The position numbers and the translations under genes were made by a program. The notes beneath the pieces were generated by a model that saw only the letters and a list, made by a program, of their open reading frames with translations, ran no database searches and was not told where the DNA came from. A stretch of 64,000 nt of DNA, from NCBI RefSeq assembly GCF_018687815.1, contig NZ_CP061306.1, positions 1,240,001 to 1,304,000 on the forward strand, written 5' to 3'. This stretch comes from Polynucleobacter sp. JS-JIR-II-b4 (GTDB lineage Bacteria > Pseudomonadota > Gammaproteobacteria > Burkholderiales > Burkholderiaceae). The number at the start of each line of letters is the position of its first letter. The first letter of the stretch is position 1. Below are positions 9,576 through 18,792 of this stretch, in pieces.

Positions 9576-10952
9576 ATGACCACTCAACACCTTTCTCGCG
9601 AGCTAGCTAGCTTTGCGGCCAATTTACAAGCTGCAGATATTCCAAGTGACGTCATGAGCCGCGCCGAAGACCTATTAGTCGATTGGTTTGGTTCAGCTAT
9701 TGCTGGTAAGGGCTCGCGCCCGGTAGAGCTCATTACTCAGTTTGCACAAAATATGGGTGGGTTTGATGCAACACACGCTGGCCCCTCTGAAGTTTTCGTT
9801 TCTCGCAAAACCTCTAGCCCGTTTTTAGCGGCAATGGCTAATGCCGCAGCATCACATGTTGCAGAACAAGACGACGTCCACAATGGATCAGTCTTTCATC
9901 CTGCCACGGTAGTATTTCCACCTGTACTTGCTTGTGCACAAGCCATTGGTGCATCTGGTGAAGATTTATTGGTTGCTGCAGTCGCAGGCTACGAGGTAGG
10001 TATTCGGGTCGGTGAATTTTTAGGACGCTCTCATTACAAAGTATTTCATACCACCGGAACGGCTGGCACATTAGCTGCAGCTGCGGCAGTTGGTCGGCTA
10101 CTCAAACTCAATTCAGAACAAATGCTCCATGCCTTTGGCTCTGCAGGCACGCAATCAGCTGGGCTTTGGGAGTTTCTGCGTGATGCTGCAGACTCCAAGC
10201 AATTACACACCGCCCATGCAGCCTCCACTGGCTTAATGTCCGCCTATATTGCGCAAGCTGGCTTTACTGGCGCTGAACATATTCTGGAAGGCAAGCAGGG
10301 ATTAGCGGCAGGTATGTCAAGCGATAGTGACCCCAGTAAATTGGTTGATCGTTTGGGTACTCGCTGGGCTTTAGCAGAAACAAGCTTTAAATATTACGCC
10401 TCCTGTCGTCACACTCACCCCGCTGCTGACGCTCTACTGCAAGTCATGCTGGCAAATAAACTATCACCTACTGATATTGCGAAAGTAGAAACCTTGGTTC
10501 ACCAAGGCGCTATTGATGTGTTGGGCCCGGTAACTGACCCTGCTACCGTGCATCAATCCAAGTTTTCTATGGGAACGGTGCTAGCTTTGGTTGCACATTA
10601 CCAATTTGCTGGCCTGCAGGAATTTGATCAGCACTTTCATGATGATGCAATCTGCGCCTTCCGTGAGCGCGTCTCGATGACGCTCGATCCAGAGGTGGAT
10701 GGTGCTTATCCGCAACGTTGGATTGGTAAAGTCAAAGTTCATCTGAACAATGGACAAATTTTGGAGGGGCGCGTAGACGAACCTAAAGGCGACCCTGGTA
10801 ATACTCTATCTCGCGCAGAGATTACCGATAAAGCAATGCGCTTAGCCGAATTTAGCGGGGGTGCAAGCCCAACGGAGATGAGCAAAGCAATTGATCTCTT
10901 GTGGAATATCCGCAAACAAGCCAAGATAGGCTTTCTACTGCCGTCCACATAA
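9576..10952 (+). CDS. MmgE/PrpD family protein
   Basis: MmgE/PrpD proteins include 2-methylcitrate dehydratase and cis-aconitate decarboxylase. They are cytoplasmic enzymes acting on small tricarboxylic acids. The 458-residue protein shows the family landmarks DWFGSAIAG (31-39), the active-site region HVAEQDDVHNGSVFHPATVVFPP, the helical domain VAAVAGYEVGIRVGEFLG, and KYYASCRHTHPAADAL. AAGG sits eight bases before the ATG. No other methylcitrate-cycle gene (prpB, prpC) is here, so a stand-alone role in the neighbouring hydratase/lyase cassette is more likely than propionate catabolism. Confidence 0.87.
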   Translation: MTTQHLSRELASFAANLQAADIPSDVMSRAEDLLVDWFGSAIAGKGSRPVELITQFAQNMGGFDATHAGPSEVFVSRKTSSPFLAAMANAAASHVAEQDDVHNGSVFHPATVVFPPVLACAQAIGASGEDLLVAAVAGYEVGIRVGEFLGRSHYKVFHTTGTAGTLAAAAAVGRLLKLNSEQMLHAFGSAGTQSAGLWEFLRDAADSKQLHTAHAASTGLMSAYIAQAGFTGAEHILEGKQGLAAGMSSDSDPSKLVDRLGTRWALAETSFKYYASCRHTHPAADALLQVMLANKLSPTDIAKVETLVHQGAIDVLGPVTDPATVHQSKFSMGTVLALVAHYQFAGLQEFDQHFHDDAICAFRERVSMTLDPEVDGAYPQRWIGKVKVHLNNGQILEGRVDEPKGDPGNTLSRAEITDKAMRLAEFSGGASPTEMSKAIDLLWNIRKQAKIGFLLPST

Positions 10953-10990
10953 GTAAACCCACTATTAGCCCCCTTATTTTCTAGATTGAT

Positions 10991-11836
10991 ATGAACCCAC
11001 TTGATACGCCACTAGGCTTTAGCACTAACTTTCTATTTGTACCAGGCACTCGTCCTGAACGTTTTATGAAAGCCCTCGATAGTGGTGCTAGCGGCGTTGT
11101 CTTGGATCTAGAAGATGCCGTTGCCGAGGAAGACAAAGAGGGTGCGCGTGACGCCATTCGCACTGCATGGCCTAGCTTTAGTCCTGAGCAAAAGAAGCGT
11201 CTAGTCATTCGTACAAACTCACCCGGTAGCAAGTTTTATTCAGGCGATTTAATTCTTGCACAACAACTTCAAGTTGCCTGCCTATTAATTCCTAAGAGTG
11301 AATCGCTCGACCAAATTAATGGAGCCGCCCTCATACTCCCCAATACTGCAATTATTCCCATGATTGAAACGGCAATTGGCCTGGATAAACTAAAAGAAAT
11401 TGCAAACTCCAATCAAGTCATTCGCCTTGCTTTGGGTAATTTAGATTTACAAGCGGATCTGGGCATGGCCTGCGACCGCCAAGAGACCGAACTGCAAACT
11501 GCGCGTTTTCAGATCGTTTTAGCATCACGACTTGCACAGATTGCCCCTCCTATTGATGGGGTTACACCCTCCACTGACGACATTGAGCGCATTACCGACG
11601 ACGCAGAACGCGCAAAGCGTATGGGTTTTGGCGGAAAACTCTGTATTCACCCAAAACAAGTGGCTATCGTCATCAAAGCATTTACACCAACTGAAGAAGA
11701 ACTAGCCTGGGCCCAACGGGTGGTTGAGGCAGACATGGCCTCCAAGGGTAGCGCTGTAAAGCTAGATGGCCGTATGATTGATCGACCCGTGGTGCTACTA
11801 GCCAAAAGAACCCTGGCAATTGCTGGTAAACACTAA
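10991..11836 (+). CDS. HpcH/HpaI-CitE family lyase (citramalyl- or malyl-CoA lyase-like)
   Basis: CitE-like enzymes are Mg-dependent TIM-barrel lyases that split beta-hydroxyacyl-CoA such as malyl-CoA or citramalyl-CoA into acetyl-CoA plus an oxo acid. The protein opens with the family signature (FLFVPGTRPERFMKAL, residues 14-29), then the metal-ligand motif VVLDLEDAVAEEDK, IPMIETAIGLDKL, and GFGGKLCIHPKQV near the C-terminus. At 281 residues it matches stand-alone lyases, and no citrate lyase CitD/CitF genes are present. Its position directly after the hydratase and PrpD genes fits hydration of an enoyl-CoA followed by cleavage. Confidence 0.87.
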   Translation: MNPLDTPLGFSTNFLFVPGTRPERFMKALDSGASGVVLDLEDAVAEEDKEGARDAIRTAWPSFSPEQKKRLVIRTNSPGSKFYSGDLILAQQLQVACLLIPKSESLDQINGAALILPNTAIIPMIETAIGLDKLKEIANSNQVIRLALGNLDLQADLGMACDRQETELQTARFQIVLASRLAQIAPPIDGVTPSTDDIERITDDAERAKRMGFGGKLCIHPKQVAIVIKAFTPTEEELAWAQRVVEADMASKGSAVKLDGRMIDRPVVLLAKRTLAIAGKH

Positions 11837-11927
11837 GAGTTTCCTCTGTCTAAAGAGCTGCAAAACTGGCAAAATAACCCTGAGTTGTTTTGCACTCATA
11901 TAATTTTTATAACTACTAGAGACTAAA

Positions 11928-12917
11928 ATGAAATTACGTCAATCGCTATTTGCCGGTTTCTATGCAATCGCCACCCTGGGATTTATTGCAGGTAATGCGT
12001 TAGCTGCAGATCCTTATCCAAATAAGCCCGTCACCTTGGTTGTGCCATTTGCTGCTGGCGGACCTACAGACGCTGTTGCTCGTCTGATTGCCGTGCCTAT
12101 GGGTAAAGAATTGGGCCAAACCGTTATTGTTGAAAATACTGTTGGTGCTGGTGGCACCATTGCGGCTACCCGTGTTGCGCGCTCCGCTCCAGATGGCTAC
12201 ATGATTTTTATTCATCACATGGGCATGGCTACTGCGCCGGCTTTGTATAAAAAATTGAACTTTGACCCGATGAAAGACTTTGAATACATCGGCCAAGTCG
12301 TGGATGTGCCAATGGTGCTTTTGGGTCGCAAGAATTTCCCACCAAACAACTTTAAAGAATTAGAGACTTACATCAAGGCCAATAAAGATAAAGTGACACT
12401 AGCAAACGCTGGTCCTGGTGCGGTATCTCAGTTATGTGGCCTTTTATTTATGTCGCGTGAAGGCGTGGAATTAACAACCGTTCCCTACAAAGGAACTGGC
12501 CCTGCATTAACCGACTTGCTTGGTGGTCAGGTTGACCTACTCTGCGATCAGACCACGCAGACTGTTCCTTATATTAAAGATGGCTTAGTAAAGGCCTATG
12601 GTGTTACCACTCCAAAACGCCTACCAGCCTTACCAAACATACCCACCTTGGATGAGCAAGGCTTGAAAGGTTTTGAAGTAAAAGTTTGGCACGGTATGTA
12701 TGTCTCTAAAGGCACACCTCCGGCAGTTGTCAATAAAATCAATAAGGCGCTTAACGTTGCTTTGAATGATCCTGAAGTCAAGACTCGTTTAGCGGAGTCC
12801 AATATTGAAATTGTTTCACCAGCCAAGAGAACTCCAAAAGGCTTGCAAGAACATCTTGAAGCTGAGATTAATAAATGGGGTCCTGTAATTCGTAAGGCTG
12901 GAGCCTACGCTGATTAA
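11928..12917 (+). CDS. Bug/TctC-family periplasmic binding protein
   Basis: These are extracytoplasmic receptors of the tripartite tricarboxylate transporter group, and most bind carboxylates. Residues 1-27 are a signal peptide (FIAGNALA). The mature N-terminus has the family pattern DPYPNKPVTLVVPFAAGGPTD. The C-terminus ends in the usual EAEINKWGPVIRKAGA. No TctA or TctB membrane genes are nearby, as is common for Bug proteins. It lies 91 bases after the lyase gene and before a strong terminator, so it is probably the receptor for the acid degraded by the upstream enzymes, perhaps with its own promoter. Confidence 0.9.
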   Translation: MKLRQSLFAGFYAIATLGFIAGNALAADPYPNKPVTLVVPFAAGGPTDAVARLIAVPMGKELGQTVIVENTVGAGGTIAATRVARSAPDGYMIFIHHMGMATAPALYKKLNFDPMKDFEYIGQVVDVPMVLLGRKNFPPNNFKELETYIKANKDKVTLANAGPGAVSQLCGLLFMSREGVELTTVPYKGTGPALTDLLGGQVDLLCDQTTQTVPYIKDGLVKAYGVTTPKRLPALPNIPTLDEQGLKGFEVKVWHGMYVSKGTPPAVVNKINKALNVALNDPEVKTRLAESNIEIVSPAKRTPKGLQEHLEAEINKWGPVIRKAGAYAD

Positions 12918-12934
12918 GGGCTTGCTTTAACAAT

Positions 12935-12963
12935 AAAAAAGCCAGCATCTCGCTGGCTTTTTT
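12935..12963. terminator. Strong bidirectional rho-independent terminator
   Basis: A perfect 12-bp stem (six A plus GCCAGC, loop ATCTC, GCTGGC plus six T) lies 18 bases after the Bug receptor stop and 15 bases before the stop of the convergent small gene. It has an A-tract and a T-tract on opposite arms and can end transcription from both sides. Confidence 0.92.
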
Positions 12964-12977
12964 ATTATGCTGAGTGC

Positions 12978-13346
12978 TTATTTACAGGGGTAGTCATCAG
13001 TAAAGAAACGCATTAAAGTTTTGGCTGCTTTCTCTTTATTAAACTGAGGGTTTGTCTTGGTCCATGCCAGGAACTTTTGCAAGACCTCGTTGCGAGTCTC
13101 ACTCTTATTTACAAAGCATATGGCTGGCTTGGCGTCTGGACGACGATTCGCCAAGTACCCTTGATACACGCCCTCTCCAAAGCCAAAACAAAAACTCCGG
13201 CCTTGCTCATCAGACGGATTTTTGCAGAGCTCAACAAATGCAGCAGTACTAGCATCATCCGCCGGGAGATCCTTCTGCGCAAATGCACTTGGAGCAAAGG
13301 AAAGGATGGATGCAATAAGTACGAATGTTGCTATGAATGTTTTCAT
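12978..13346 (-). CDS. Rap1a/Tai family exported protein
   Basis: This 122-residue protein has a signal peptide (cleavage after SAFA, residue 23) and four mature cysteines. The pattern AFVELCKN..SFCFGFGEGVYQGY..ICFVNKS..EVLQKFLAWTK matches the Rap1a/Tai domain. That domain is known from immunity proteins against type VI secretion amidase effectors, but orphan copies are common in Burkholderiales. No effector or type VI secretion gene is in the window. It shares the minus strand with the DUF3300 gene and lies 22 bases downstream of it. The function here is unknown; a periplasmic housekeeping or orphan immunity role are both possible. Confidence 0.75.
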   Translation of the reverse strand: MKTFIATFVLIASILSFAPSAFAQKDLPADDASTAAFVELCKNPSDEQGRSFCFGFGEGVYQGYLANRRPDAKPAICFVNKSETRNEVLQKFLAWTKTNPQFNKEKAAKTLMRFFTDDYPCK

Positions 13347-13368
13347 GATTCTCTTCTTTAAATAAAGG

Positions 13369-14619
13369 TTAACGCCTAAAACCGCTCATGTGCCCACCGC
13401 CAAAGCCACCCATATGGCCACCACCGCCACCGCCGGCAAATCCACCCATATGACCACCGCCAAATCCACCCTCTCGCCCACCCTCATCAAAGCTACGTGA
13501 GCGATCTTGATTGCCATCAAAGCGCGCTTGATCTCGCAAAGCGTTTTCTTGAGCAGCCTCGCGATAGGTGTTGGGATTCGATCTATCCATCTGGGCATCA
13601 TTGCGCGCCTCTTGATTTAAACGCGCTGCTTGATTTCTTTCTTCAGGAGTTGCATCTTTCTGAAAAGCATTATTAGCACGCTGACCATCCATTTTGGCCA
13701 CCTGCCTCTCCTCTGGAGTGGCTTTATTTTTCCAGTCGTTCAGCAAGCGCTGCTGGTTAGCAACATTTGCTGGTCCGATAATTGCACGAGAAGGTATGCG
13801 CCCAGATGCATTGATGTTCGTAGAGTTAATCGTGCCATCATTCCAATTGGGCTGGGTCCAAAAATCGTCACCGATCATAAAGCCCACACCAAAAGTCATG
13901 AGACCCCATGCAGGGTTATAGATAGGGTATGGCGGGTACTCTGGATATGGCCATGGCCCATAAACAACTGTGGGGTTATAAGTGGGGATATAAACCACTT
14001 TTGTATTGGCTGGGCTGATCAAGACGTTGCCATCTGCATCAGTAGTTACGGTAATTTGTTTATTAGACTTTAGGGTGCCAGCCTTAAGGGCCATTTTTCT
14101 GAGGGCTTGAACTGCTCTCATGGTATCTGCGGCTTGGAGCTTATAAGCATTGCCTAAATTCTGGGTCCACTGCAATTTATTGCCCATCATATTGAATGCT
14201 TTTGGAAACGACATTAAAGATTTCACACTGTCGTTCCAAGATTGGGCCTTGAGTGCATTTTGCAGATCGTCGCCTTTCAATGAAGCATTGCTAGCTCGCC
14301 AGTTATGGGCTTCTGCAACTTCTAGGGGATAAGTTGAGGCCAGCAGCATCAATGAAAGCAAAGAATCGGGATACAGCGCAATTGGCGAGACCAATGACTG
14401 TAATTGCTCTGAAGAAATCGTTTGCGGGCCCGGGTTGTAGCCTGCACCAGCGTATCCCCCGCCTTGTACATAACCTTGAGGGTAATATCCACTTTCTTGA
14501 TATGGACCAGGATTCATAACGCATCCATTGAGAAGGGATCCGAAAGTAATCATTGCTAGCGTTAGCAAACCTACCTTCTTACTCAGCGCAGGAATACTTT
14601 GTTGACTTGTCTGCCTCAT
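13369..14619 (-). CDS. DUF3300 lipoprotein with Gly/His-rich tail
   Basis: The protein carries a lipobox (SLLNGC, Cys33), so it should be lipid-anchored in the envelope. Residues about 70-275 match DUF3300, with LVSPIALYPDSLLSLMLLASTYPLEV and VVYIPTYNPTVVYGPWPYPEYPPY. A charged Asn/Arg/Gln-rich linker follows. The last 45 residues are almost only Gly, His, Met and Phe in GGHMGGF repeats, which may bind metal or stay disordered. The function of the family is not established. The gene probably forms a unit with the Rap1a/Tai gene downstream. Confidence 0.88.
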   Translation of the reverse strand: MRQTSQQSIPALSKKVGLLTLAMITFGSLLNGCVMNPGPYQESGYYPQGYVQGGGYAGAGYNPGPQTISSEQLQSLVSPIALYPDSLLSLMLLASTYPLEVAEAHNWRASNASLKGDDLQNALKAQSWNDSVKSLMSFPKAFNMMGNKLQWTQNLGNAYKLQAADTMRAVQALRKMALKAGTLKSNKQITVTTDADGNVLISPANTKVVYIPTYNPTVVYGPWPYPEYPPYPIYNPAWGLMTFGVGFMIGDDFWTQPNWNDGTINSTNINASGRIPSRAIIGPANVANQQRLLNDWKNKATPEERQVAKMDGQRANNAFQKDATPEERNQAARLNQEARNDAQMDRSNPNTYREAAQENALRDQARFDGNQDRSRSFDEGGREGGFGGGHMGGFAGGGGGGHMGGFGGGHMSGFRR

Positions 14620-14698
14620 ATCTGCCTCAGCATTGATCTATCTAAATTCAATAATCTACGAGATTCCCATTACTTTACAACCTTGCATTTGATGAGCC

Positions 14699-15313
14699 CT
14701 AACCTGGTCTAAATAAATATCCAGATCGGGCTTTGTCCCTTTTCCTTCTATACATCATGCCAATACAGGCGCATATCGCCCAGATGGCCAAGAATGGATC
14801 TAGTAAGTAATCCCAAAGATTGGCAGACTCATGCCAATGGGCTGTCCAAGCCAGAATGGCGATAGCAATAATCCATACGCCCTTCGTCCAACTTGCCAAG
14901 CCGCACACTAAGGCAAAAAATAGGACCGCAACTAAAAATGCAATAGATCCGTAACCCCATGCATAAGGATCGACCATTCCCAAGCCCAAGGCAAATGGAT
15001 AAAAACATAATGCGACGATTGCTACGGCAAATTTGAAAACAATCGGTGCGGGCTTATTGGCTGGTAGCAATGAGGTCCACAACAATAAAGTCAGCACGAT
15101 GCTCAGATCACCAGTCAAGCCACGCACATAGGCAACCAAGGGTAAGTTCATACCTAATGGCCAAAATAGAATGTTTCCCATCAGAAGGACTAAAAATACT
15201 TTGATAGCGAATGGAAAAGTATTTGGAGAAAACTTTTGCAAGATCCAAACACCCACTACCGCACAAGAAATAGACAATTCAATCAAAGCTATGATTTGTA
15301 TAAACTGATTCAT
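14699..15313 (-). CDS. Polytopic membrane protein, last gene of a GT39 operon
   Basis: I do not recognise a family. The 204 residues contain about six hydrophobic segments and end in a basic tail (RRKRDKARSGYLFRPG), so it is an inner-membrane protein with a cytoplasmic C-terminus. Its ATG overlaps the stop of the sialidase-like gene as ATGA, which makes it the last gene of a tightly coupled three-gene operon. A role in membrane assembly or transport for the product of the glycosyltransferase is a guess from position only. Confidence 0.75.
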   Translation of the reverse strand: MNQFIQIIALIELSISCAVVGVWILQKFSPNTFPFAIKVFLVLLMGNILFWPLGMNLPLVAYVRGLTGDLSIVLTLLLWTSLLPANKPAPIVFKFAVAIVALCFYPFALGLGMVDPYAWGYGSIAFLVAVLFFALVCGLASWTKGVWIIAIAILAWTAHWHESANLWDYLLDPFLAIWAICACIGMMYRRKRDKARSGYLFRPG

Positions 15314-16548
15314 TGCTGCACCTCCTGATGAGCCGTATCTGCTTCAGCACTGCTTACTTGCTGATAGGCATGCTTTAACCAAGCACCAGAAAAATAACGA
15401 TGTCGGATCTTCTTACGATCCCAGGTATAAACTAAGTGCGCATCATCACCATCTACGGTGATTAAGTAAGGGTATGAGAATTCTTTACGTTGAGCTTCAG
15501 GTATAGCTTCATCGTCCTCCAATACCTCAATGGTTTGCCACTGTCCAGATGTGACATCGCTCATCAGTAAGACCAAACGATAACGCCCATTTTCAATATT
15601 GTTTAATACCAAAATGCGAGCGCCGCTTTTGAGAACAAGCCCAGCAACTGCAGAATTGGGATTGGCGATGGCCAAATCTTCTGACTGATGCCATGTTTGA
15701 CCCGCATTTTGGGTATGACTAACCGGGATTTGCTTTGGTAAACCAGAGCTTCGTGTTTGTCGAAAATAAGCACTGGCATCTTGCGCGTCATTTACAAATA
15801 CGAGTGGCTGAATCGCTCCGCGTCCAGAACTCATACGACGTTTATCGATTACTTGACCTGCCTCTATTCTTAGAAACTCGCCAAAACGCCCTATCCATTC
15901 ATGATAGGCAGGCAAGCCTAGTAGGCCATCAGCGAACATTACATTAGGGGATTTGACGAGGGTACTTAAATTCAGTAACGGGGAGCTAATGAGGCGTTGC
16001 GGCTTACTCCATGTCAAACCTTCATCATCCGAAGTTATGGCAGAAATTGAGCTACCCGCCCAACCACCAATAGATACAGTAACAAAGAACAATTGCAGAC
16101 GTCCATCAGCCAATCTGGCTGGCACTGGATTGCCTAACTTAGCGATATAACGTGAAAGCCCCTTCTCTGCACTAATTCGATCCATCACAACAATGGGCGC
16201 ACTCCAGCTAGAAGTCTTCGAGTCATATACGGAGCTGTAGATTGATACATCAGCAGCGCCTTCGCGACTACCGGCAAACCAAAATGCTCTCACTGCACCA
16301 TCCTTGAGGGCAATCATTGAAGCTGCATGGACTGAGGCAGCGCCAGTATCAGGAAGCCAATGTGATTGAGGCGCGGGAATGTTGATCTTGATGGGACCTT
16401 TTGTCTTTGTTACTGCTGGCTCATCTAGAACTTCATCTACCTGGAATGCAGGAGTAGCAAATGGCGCCCACACTGGGCGACTATCAATATGCAGAAAGCC
16501 AATCACTGCAGCAAGCAACAAAAAACAAAGAGCAATGACACGACTCAT
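15310..16548 (-). CDS. Exo-sialidase/BNR-repeat family protein
   Basis: The protein has an N-terminal membrane segment or uncleaved signal (residues 2-20) and a predicted six-bladed propeller of the sialidase superfamily (BNR_2 type). Two Asp boxes are visible: SDDEGLTW (173-180), and a weaker one, TQNAGQTW, ending at Trp286. The stretch FWFAGSREGAADVSIYSS is typical of the family. The arginine triad of true sialidases cannot be confirmed by eye, so the enzyme could act on another sugar or be non-catalytic. It lies between a GT39 gene and a membrane protein gene and overlaps both by four bases (ATGA), so all three are co-translated. Confidence 0.8.
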   Translation of the reverse strand: MSRVIALCFLLLAAVIGFLHIDSRPVWAPFATPAFQVDEVLDEPAVTKTKGPIKINIPAPQSHWLPDTGAASVHAASMIALKDGAVRAFWFAGSREGAADVSIYSSVYDSKTSSWSAPIVVMDRISAEKGLSRYIAKLGNPVPARLADGRLQLFFVTVSIGGWAGSSISAITSDDEGLTWSKPQRLISSPLLNLSTLVKSPNVMFADGLLGLPAYHEWIGRFGEFLRIEAGQVIDKRRMSSGRGAIQPLVFVNDAQDASAYFRQTRSSGLPKQIPVSHTQNAGQTWHQSEDLAIANPNSAVAGLVLKSGARILVLNNIENGRYRLVLLMSDVTSGQWQTIEVLEDDEAIPEAQRKEFSYPYLITVDGDDAHLVYTWDRKKIRHRYFSGAWLKHAYQQVSSAEADTAHQEVQQ

Positions 16549-18266
16549 CTACAAACATCCTTTAAGTTCGATAAATCTGGGTTCGCTACCGGTGTAGAGA
16601 TCAGGTATTCATTAACAAATAAATGTTTACCAATCTGTCCCATCAACATTTCCTGAATTTCTTCATTAGAGTGACGGGCTCTCATCTCCATTCTTTGTCC
16701 AACAATCTGACAAGAATCACAGAGTACAGGCTGAGCACCCAAAGAAGTATGCGCCGCAACTAAAGGGTAGGCGGATGTCAGAGTTGCGACATCACTAGCA
16801 TCTTTCGCTAAATAGCCATGCAGTTTTGCACCTGGCAGCAACAATCGATACTCCTCATCCTTAGCTCGATAGTCACAAGGAATCCAAACATCCCTGCCTT
16901 GCAACTGAGCAATCGTTTCTGCCGAGTAGCGCCCTAAGCTCCCTTCTAATGGAGCAAGACTACTAGTCAACCCGCAATAAACCAAAAAGCAGGCTGCCAA
17001 AGAAATGGTTTTAGTAAAACGTCGATTCAGTAAGCCAAGCAAGACCAGCAATATTCCTGCCGCCATGAGAATCCAATGGCAATAGGAGTAAATCCATACG
17101 CCAGCATCACTCATAAATTGTGAGAACTGAAGATTGATACCAATCCATAGCAAGAGCGATAACACTAGTAATTGCAAAAGCAAGGCAATGCGGAAGCCCC
17201 ATAAAGGCAACTTATCCCAATATAAGGCAATTAGCGCCGCAAACGCTGGCATCACTGGCAAAAGGTAACGACCTGAACGCTGACTAGGTAAGCTGAACAC
17301 AATGAAGAACGCTGCTATCAAGAGCAGTAATAGAACCTCTTCTAAATTCAGAAAGCGACGTGCACGCCAGCATTGCATCACACTCGATATCAATACAAAG
17401 CTAAATAAGCCTGCATTAGCAATCGTCGTCAAAATTAAAAGCCAAATGCTGTCTCCACCGCGCAGTAAATCCATCAAATAACTAGACTGGCGAGCAGCAA
17501 ACTTACCGGCATTCTCGCCCAGTACAAATTCGTTCCAAACAGCCACTGGATATGGGTCCATGGCAAACCACAAGGCAAATACGCCTAGGGCAAGCACAGA
17601 AATCAAGATCAACTTATATAGGTCGCGGATGAGTACCTGAGGAATACTCCACTGCCGCCAGCGCCAGTAATACAGCCCCAAAGCAAAAGTAGCAGGAACG
17701 ATGTAGGCAAAAGATTTGGCAAATAGCGCAAGACCAAAACAAACCCCCGCCATCAATGGGAAAAAGAGTTTAGATTCGAACGCACTCTTACCCCAATACA
17801 AAATCGCCATAAATGGTAGCGATACCCAAAATACTTCTGGGGGATCCGCCAAGAATGGTCGACCATAGCGATAGGTTGCAAAAAAGGAAAGCCAAACTAA
17901 TGCTGCCAATATTCCAGTTTGCGTTTTACCACTGAAACGTCGGACTGCTAAAAATAAGAAAAATGCCGTTAGTGCGGTATATAAAACACTAGGCCAACGC
18001 AAATTTGCCAAACTCCATTCGCTTGCCCAATGCGTACTAGCGATACCCTGCCAAAAAATCAATGGCGGCTTAGTGTTTTTAATGCCATCCATTTCAGACT
18101 GCAGAGGCAGCCATTGGCTCGACTCCGCCGTCATTCGCACAATATGCATATAGGGGTACTCATCACCGTTTTTTGGCGCAAATCGGCTATCCAAACCATA
18201 AAGGTAGGTAAATACACCTAAAAGGAGTATCAATATGGCGGAACGGTAAGAAAATGAAATTCTCAT
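16545..18266 (-). CDS. GT39/ArnT-like membrane glycosyltransferase
   Basis: GT39/GT83 enzymes move a sugar from a polyprenyl-phosphate donor to protein or lipid A on the periplasmic side of the inner membrane. The 573-residue protein has about 12 membrane segments. The first outer loop holds the acidic motif KNGDEYPYMHI (about 33-43), as in ArnT/PMT enzymes, followed by TKPPLIFWQGI. A soluble C-terminal part (about 440-573) contains a CDSC pair. It is the first gene of an operon with the sialidase-like and membrane proteins. No arnBCD genes are nearby, so aminoarabinose transfer is not supported and the acceptor is unknown. Confidence 0.87.
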   Translation of the reverse strand: MRISFSYRSAILILLLGVFTYLYGLDSRFAPKNGDEYPYMHIVRMTAESSQWLPLQSEMDGIKNTKPPLIFWQGIASTHWASEWSLANLRWPSVLYTALTAFFLFLAVRRFSGKTQTGILAALVWLSFFATYRYGRPFLADPPEVFWVSLPFMAILYWGKSAFESKLFFPLMAGVCFGLALFAKSFAYIVPATFALGLYYWRWRQWSIPQVLIRDLYKLILISVLALGVFALWFAMDPYPVAVWNEFVLGENAGKFAARQSSYLMDLLRGGDSIWLLILTTIANAGLFSFVLISSVMQCWRARRFLNLEEVLLLLLIAAFFIVFSLPSQRSGRYLLPVMPAFAALIALYWDKLPLWGFRIALLLQLLVLSLLLWIGINLQFSQFMSDAGVWIYSYCHWILMAAGILLVLLGLLNRRFTKTISLAACFLVYCGLTSSLAPLEGSLGRYSAETIAQLQGRDVWIPCDYRAKDEEYRLLLPGAKLHGYLAKDASDVATLTSAYPLVAAHTSLGAQPVLCDSCQIVGQRMEMRARHSNEEIQEMLMGQIGKHLFVNEYLISTPVANPDLSNLKDVCR

Positions 18267-18445
18267 ACCCGTAGTTTATAGGGCTTATAGAAAATTCCAA
18301 CAAAACACATCAGGCCCGTATTTTCGAATGAGCTTATGAAAAATGAATCTGAGGTAAGCGCTACTTTTTAAGGATTTCTTGATTAAGATACTCATAAAGC
18401 AATACACCTATGAGTCAAAAAATAATTCGAATGGAGAAAAACCGC

Positions 18446-18778
18446 ATGCGAACACTGTTTTCAAGACCCGCAATCGTAGTGTCGACATATATTGGATTGT
18501 GTCTATGGAGCAGTCTTTCTTTAGCGCAAAATCCAGATGCAAGCAATTTATATAAACGTAGTCTTGCAGCAACCTGCGCAAATTGTCATGGCACTGACGG
18601 AAACGGTGTTGTTGATGGCAACATCCCACTCATCAACAATCTTACTCACGCGCAAATATTAGAAAAATTGATGGCTTATAAATCTGGGTTACTGGAAGGC
18701 ACTATCATGCCGCAGCTTACCAAGGGCTATACCGAAGAACAGCTTAATACCATCGCCAATCAACTTGGCAAGAACTAA
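18446..18778 (+). CDS. Small c-type cytochrome, FCSD-associated
   Basis: The gene encodes a periplasmic monohaem cytochrome c with a signal peptide (to LSLA, about residue 27), haem motif CANCH at 44-48 and a likely methionine ligand in GTIMPQLTKGY. I choose the ATG at 18446 because GGAGA lies eight bases upstream; an ATG 36 bases earlier lacks a ribosome site. It ends 14 bases before the flavoprotein gene. Its size and partner match the cytochrome subunit of flavocytochrome c sulfide dehydrogenase (FccA/SoxE type), which takes electrons from the flavin and passes them to the respiratory chain. Confidence 0.87.
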   Translation: MRTLFSRPAIVVSTYIGLCLWSSLSLAQNPDASNLYKRSLAATCANCHGTDGNGVVDGNIPLINNLTHAQILEKLMAYKSGLLEGTIMPQLTKGYTEEQLNTIANQLGKN

Positions 18779-18792
18779 CAAGGAAGCTCATC

